From contig CAYRWA010000087.1 in NCBI GenBank assembly GCA_964427915.1, positions 1-25,237 on the forward strand: 25,237 nucleotides of DNA, given 5' to 3'. A program made the translations under genes and the position numbers. This DNA comes from JAGLCW01 sp964427915 (GTDB taxonomy: Bacteria; Caldisericota; Caldisericia; UBA6126). Below, piece by piece: positions 24,089-25,237 of this stretch (its first letter is position 1; each line of letters starts with the position of its first letter). The notes below the pieces were generated by a model, which made no database searches, was not told the DNA's origin, and saw nothing but the letters and a program-made list of their open reading frames with translations.

Positions 24089-25237
24089 CCGAACCAGAGA
24101 TTTTTCAAAAAAAAATAAGAATCCTTTTCGCAAAATCTTTCTTTTTATTCTCATTCTTTTACTTATCGGCGTTTTTATCGCATTGTTTTATCTTTATAGA
24201 GTTTACACTCAATTTTCCAACGAGCTTCCCAAATCAGAAGATATTGTAATAATTAGAGAAGAATCTTCGAGCATTTATGATCGAGATGGAAATCTTTTAA
24301 AGGTTTTGTATCTAACTGAGCAACGATTGTATGTCCCGTTAAAAGATATTTCAAAAGCTGCACAAAGTGCTGTTTTGGCTTCTGAGGACGAACGGTTCTT
24401 TCTCCATGAAGGAGTTGATTTACGAGCAGTTTTGCGAGCCGTGTATGTCAATTTTTTATCAGGAGATTTATCAGAAGGTGGTTCTACTATTACGCAACAG
24501 TTAGCAAGAAATGTATTTCTCGGTCAAGAAAAAACGTTTACTCGCAAACTGAAAGAAATGATTTTGTCTCTCAGGATCGAATCTGTTTACAGAAAATCGG
24601 AAATATTGGAAATGTATTTAAACCAGTGTTATTTCGGGGAAGGTTGCTATGGGATTGAAACTGCTGCAAGAAAATATTTCAATGTACATGCATCGGAACT
24701 GGATGTTTCTCAAGCATCCATTTTAGCAGCTGTATTACCCTCTCCATCCACATTGAGCATTTACTCCTCTTTTGATCGAGTAAAAATACGCCAAAAGTCT
24801 GTTTTGCAAAAAATGGTAACCAATGGGTTCATTTCCCAAGAAGAGGCGAATAAGGCTTATCAAAAGAAGATTACAGTTTTTGAAGGGACGAGCATAAAGA
24901 ACAACGATGTGGTTTTAGAAAACGGACTGGAGTACTTTATAGATTATGTTGAAGACTTTGTCATTAACAAACTTTCTGCGGATGAATTGTACAAGGGAGG
25001 ATTAAAAATCCATACTACTATTTCTCAACCTGTTCAAAAAGCTTGTTATGATTCAATGAAACAAGTTTTGCAGGAAGGAGAATCAAAAGGAATATTACCC
25101 ACAGAATGTTACGACTCTCTCCAGGTAAAACAGCCGCAAGGGGCAGTTGTAGCTATTGATCCACAGACGGGAGAAATACTTGCTATGGTAGGAGGACGAG
25201 ATTATACAAATACGAATTACAACCGATGTTTGGCTTT
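24069..25237 (+). CDS. Second class A penicillin-binding protein (partial, cut by window edge)
   Basis: The frame is open from an ATG at 24069 to the right edge (389 complete codons). A stop codon three codons upstream makes this ATG the first available start, although no Shine-Dalgarno sequence is clear. It overlaps the previous gene by 20 bases. A basic N-terminus (about 1-28) is followed by a transmembrane helix (about 29-50, LFILILLLIGVFIALFYLY). The GT51 domain has Glu106 in ASEDERFF and GGSTITQQLARNVF, with the same residue number for the catalytic Glu as in the preceding paralogue. The transpeptidase domain has begun (GEILAMVGGRDYTN), but its SxxK, SxN and KTG motifs lie beyond the window. 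This looks like a tandem paralogue of the upstream PBP. Confidence 0.93.
   Translation, partial: MWIYKNNRTRDFSKKNKNPFRKIFLFILILLLIGVFIALFYLYRVYTQFSNELPKSEDIVIIREESSSIYDRDGNLLKVLYLTEQRLYVPLKDISKAAQSAVLASEDERFFLHEGVDLRAVLRAVYVNFLSGDLSEGGSTITQQLARNVFLGQEKTFTRKLKEMILSLRIESVYRKSEILEMYLNQCYFGEGCYGIETAARKYFNVHASELDVSQASILAAVLPSPSTLSIYSSFDRVKIRQKSVLQKMVTNGFISQEEANKAYQKKITVFEGTSIKNNDVVLENGLEYFIDYVEDFVINKLSADELYKGGLKIHTTISQPVQKACYDSMKQVLQEGESKGILPTECYDSLQVKQPQGAVVAIDPQTGEILAMVGGRDYTNTNYNRCLA

Overview
The window reads as a contiguous, moderately AT-rich bacterial chromosome segment with dense gene packing and many overlapping or near-overlapping genes. The minus-strand housekeeping run (efp, nusB, ispA, dxs, tlyA, nadK, recN, hflX) resembles the nusB-ispA-dxs-tlyA-recN neighbourhood of Bacillota and related lineages. 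The exported proteins carry copper-amine-oxidase-N-like 'stalk' domains, NHL propellers and Omp28/thioredoxin-like domains, and there is a NapH-type polyferredoxin. Together these suggest an anaerobic, protein-degrading bacterium of the Bacillota or a deep lineage such as Caldisericota or Coprothermobacterota. That placement is inference from gene content; nothing here fixes the taxon. I saw no tRNA, rRNA, CRISPR array, transposase or phage gene.

Layout. (1) 1-483, minus: the 5' part of an exported SPOR-domain protein, probably SpoIID/LytB-like, cut by the window edge. (2) 484-723: a divergent promoter region. (3) 724-10154, plus: three large exported proteins. These are a KP-43-type subtilisin with a long multi-domain tail, a 288-residue stalk-domain protein, and a 1587-residue mosaic of 12 NHL repeats, Ig-like domains, a thioredoxin/Omp28-like CxxC domain and a C-terminal stalk domain. 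A perfect 18-bp hairpin lies between the first two. (4) 10183-10213: a bidirectional terminator between converging genes. (5) 10239-18388, minus: eight genes in one tight operon, transcribed efp to hflX. (6) 18389-18561: a second divergent promoter region with an extended -10 promoter for efp and an 8-bp palindrome over the plus-strand -10. (7) 18562-25237, plus: a two-helix membrane protein with a CxxC, a membrane polyferredoxin, gltX, and two consecutive class A penicillin-binding proteins, the second cut by the right edge.

How it may work together. The minus operon covers translation (EF-P, HflX, TlyA), transcription (NusB), isoprenoid precursors (Dxs, IspA), NADP supply (NadK) and DNA repair (RecN). 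The two bifunctional PBPs and the SPOR protein at the two ends concern peptidoglycan. The three exported giants probably act on the cell surface in protein degradation or binding. The CxxC membrane protein with the polyferredoxin looks like a membrane redox module. A link between it and the exported thioredoxin-like domain is speculative.
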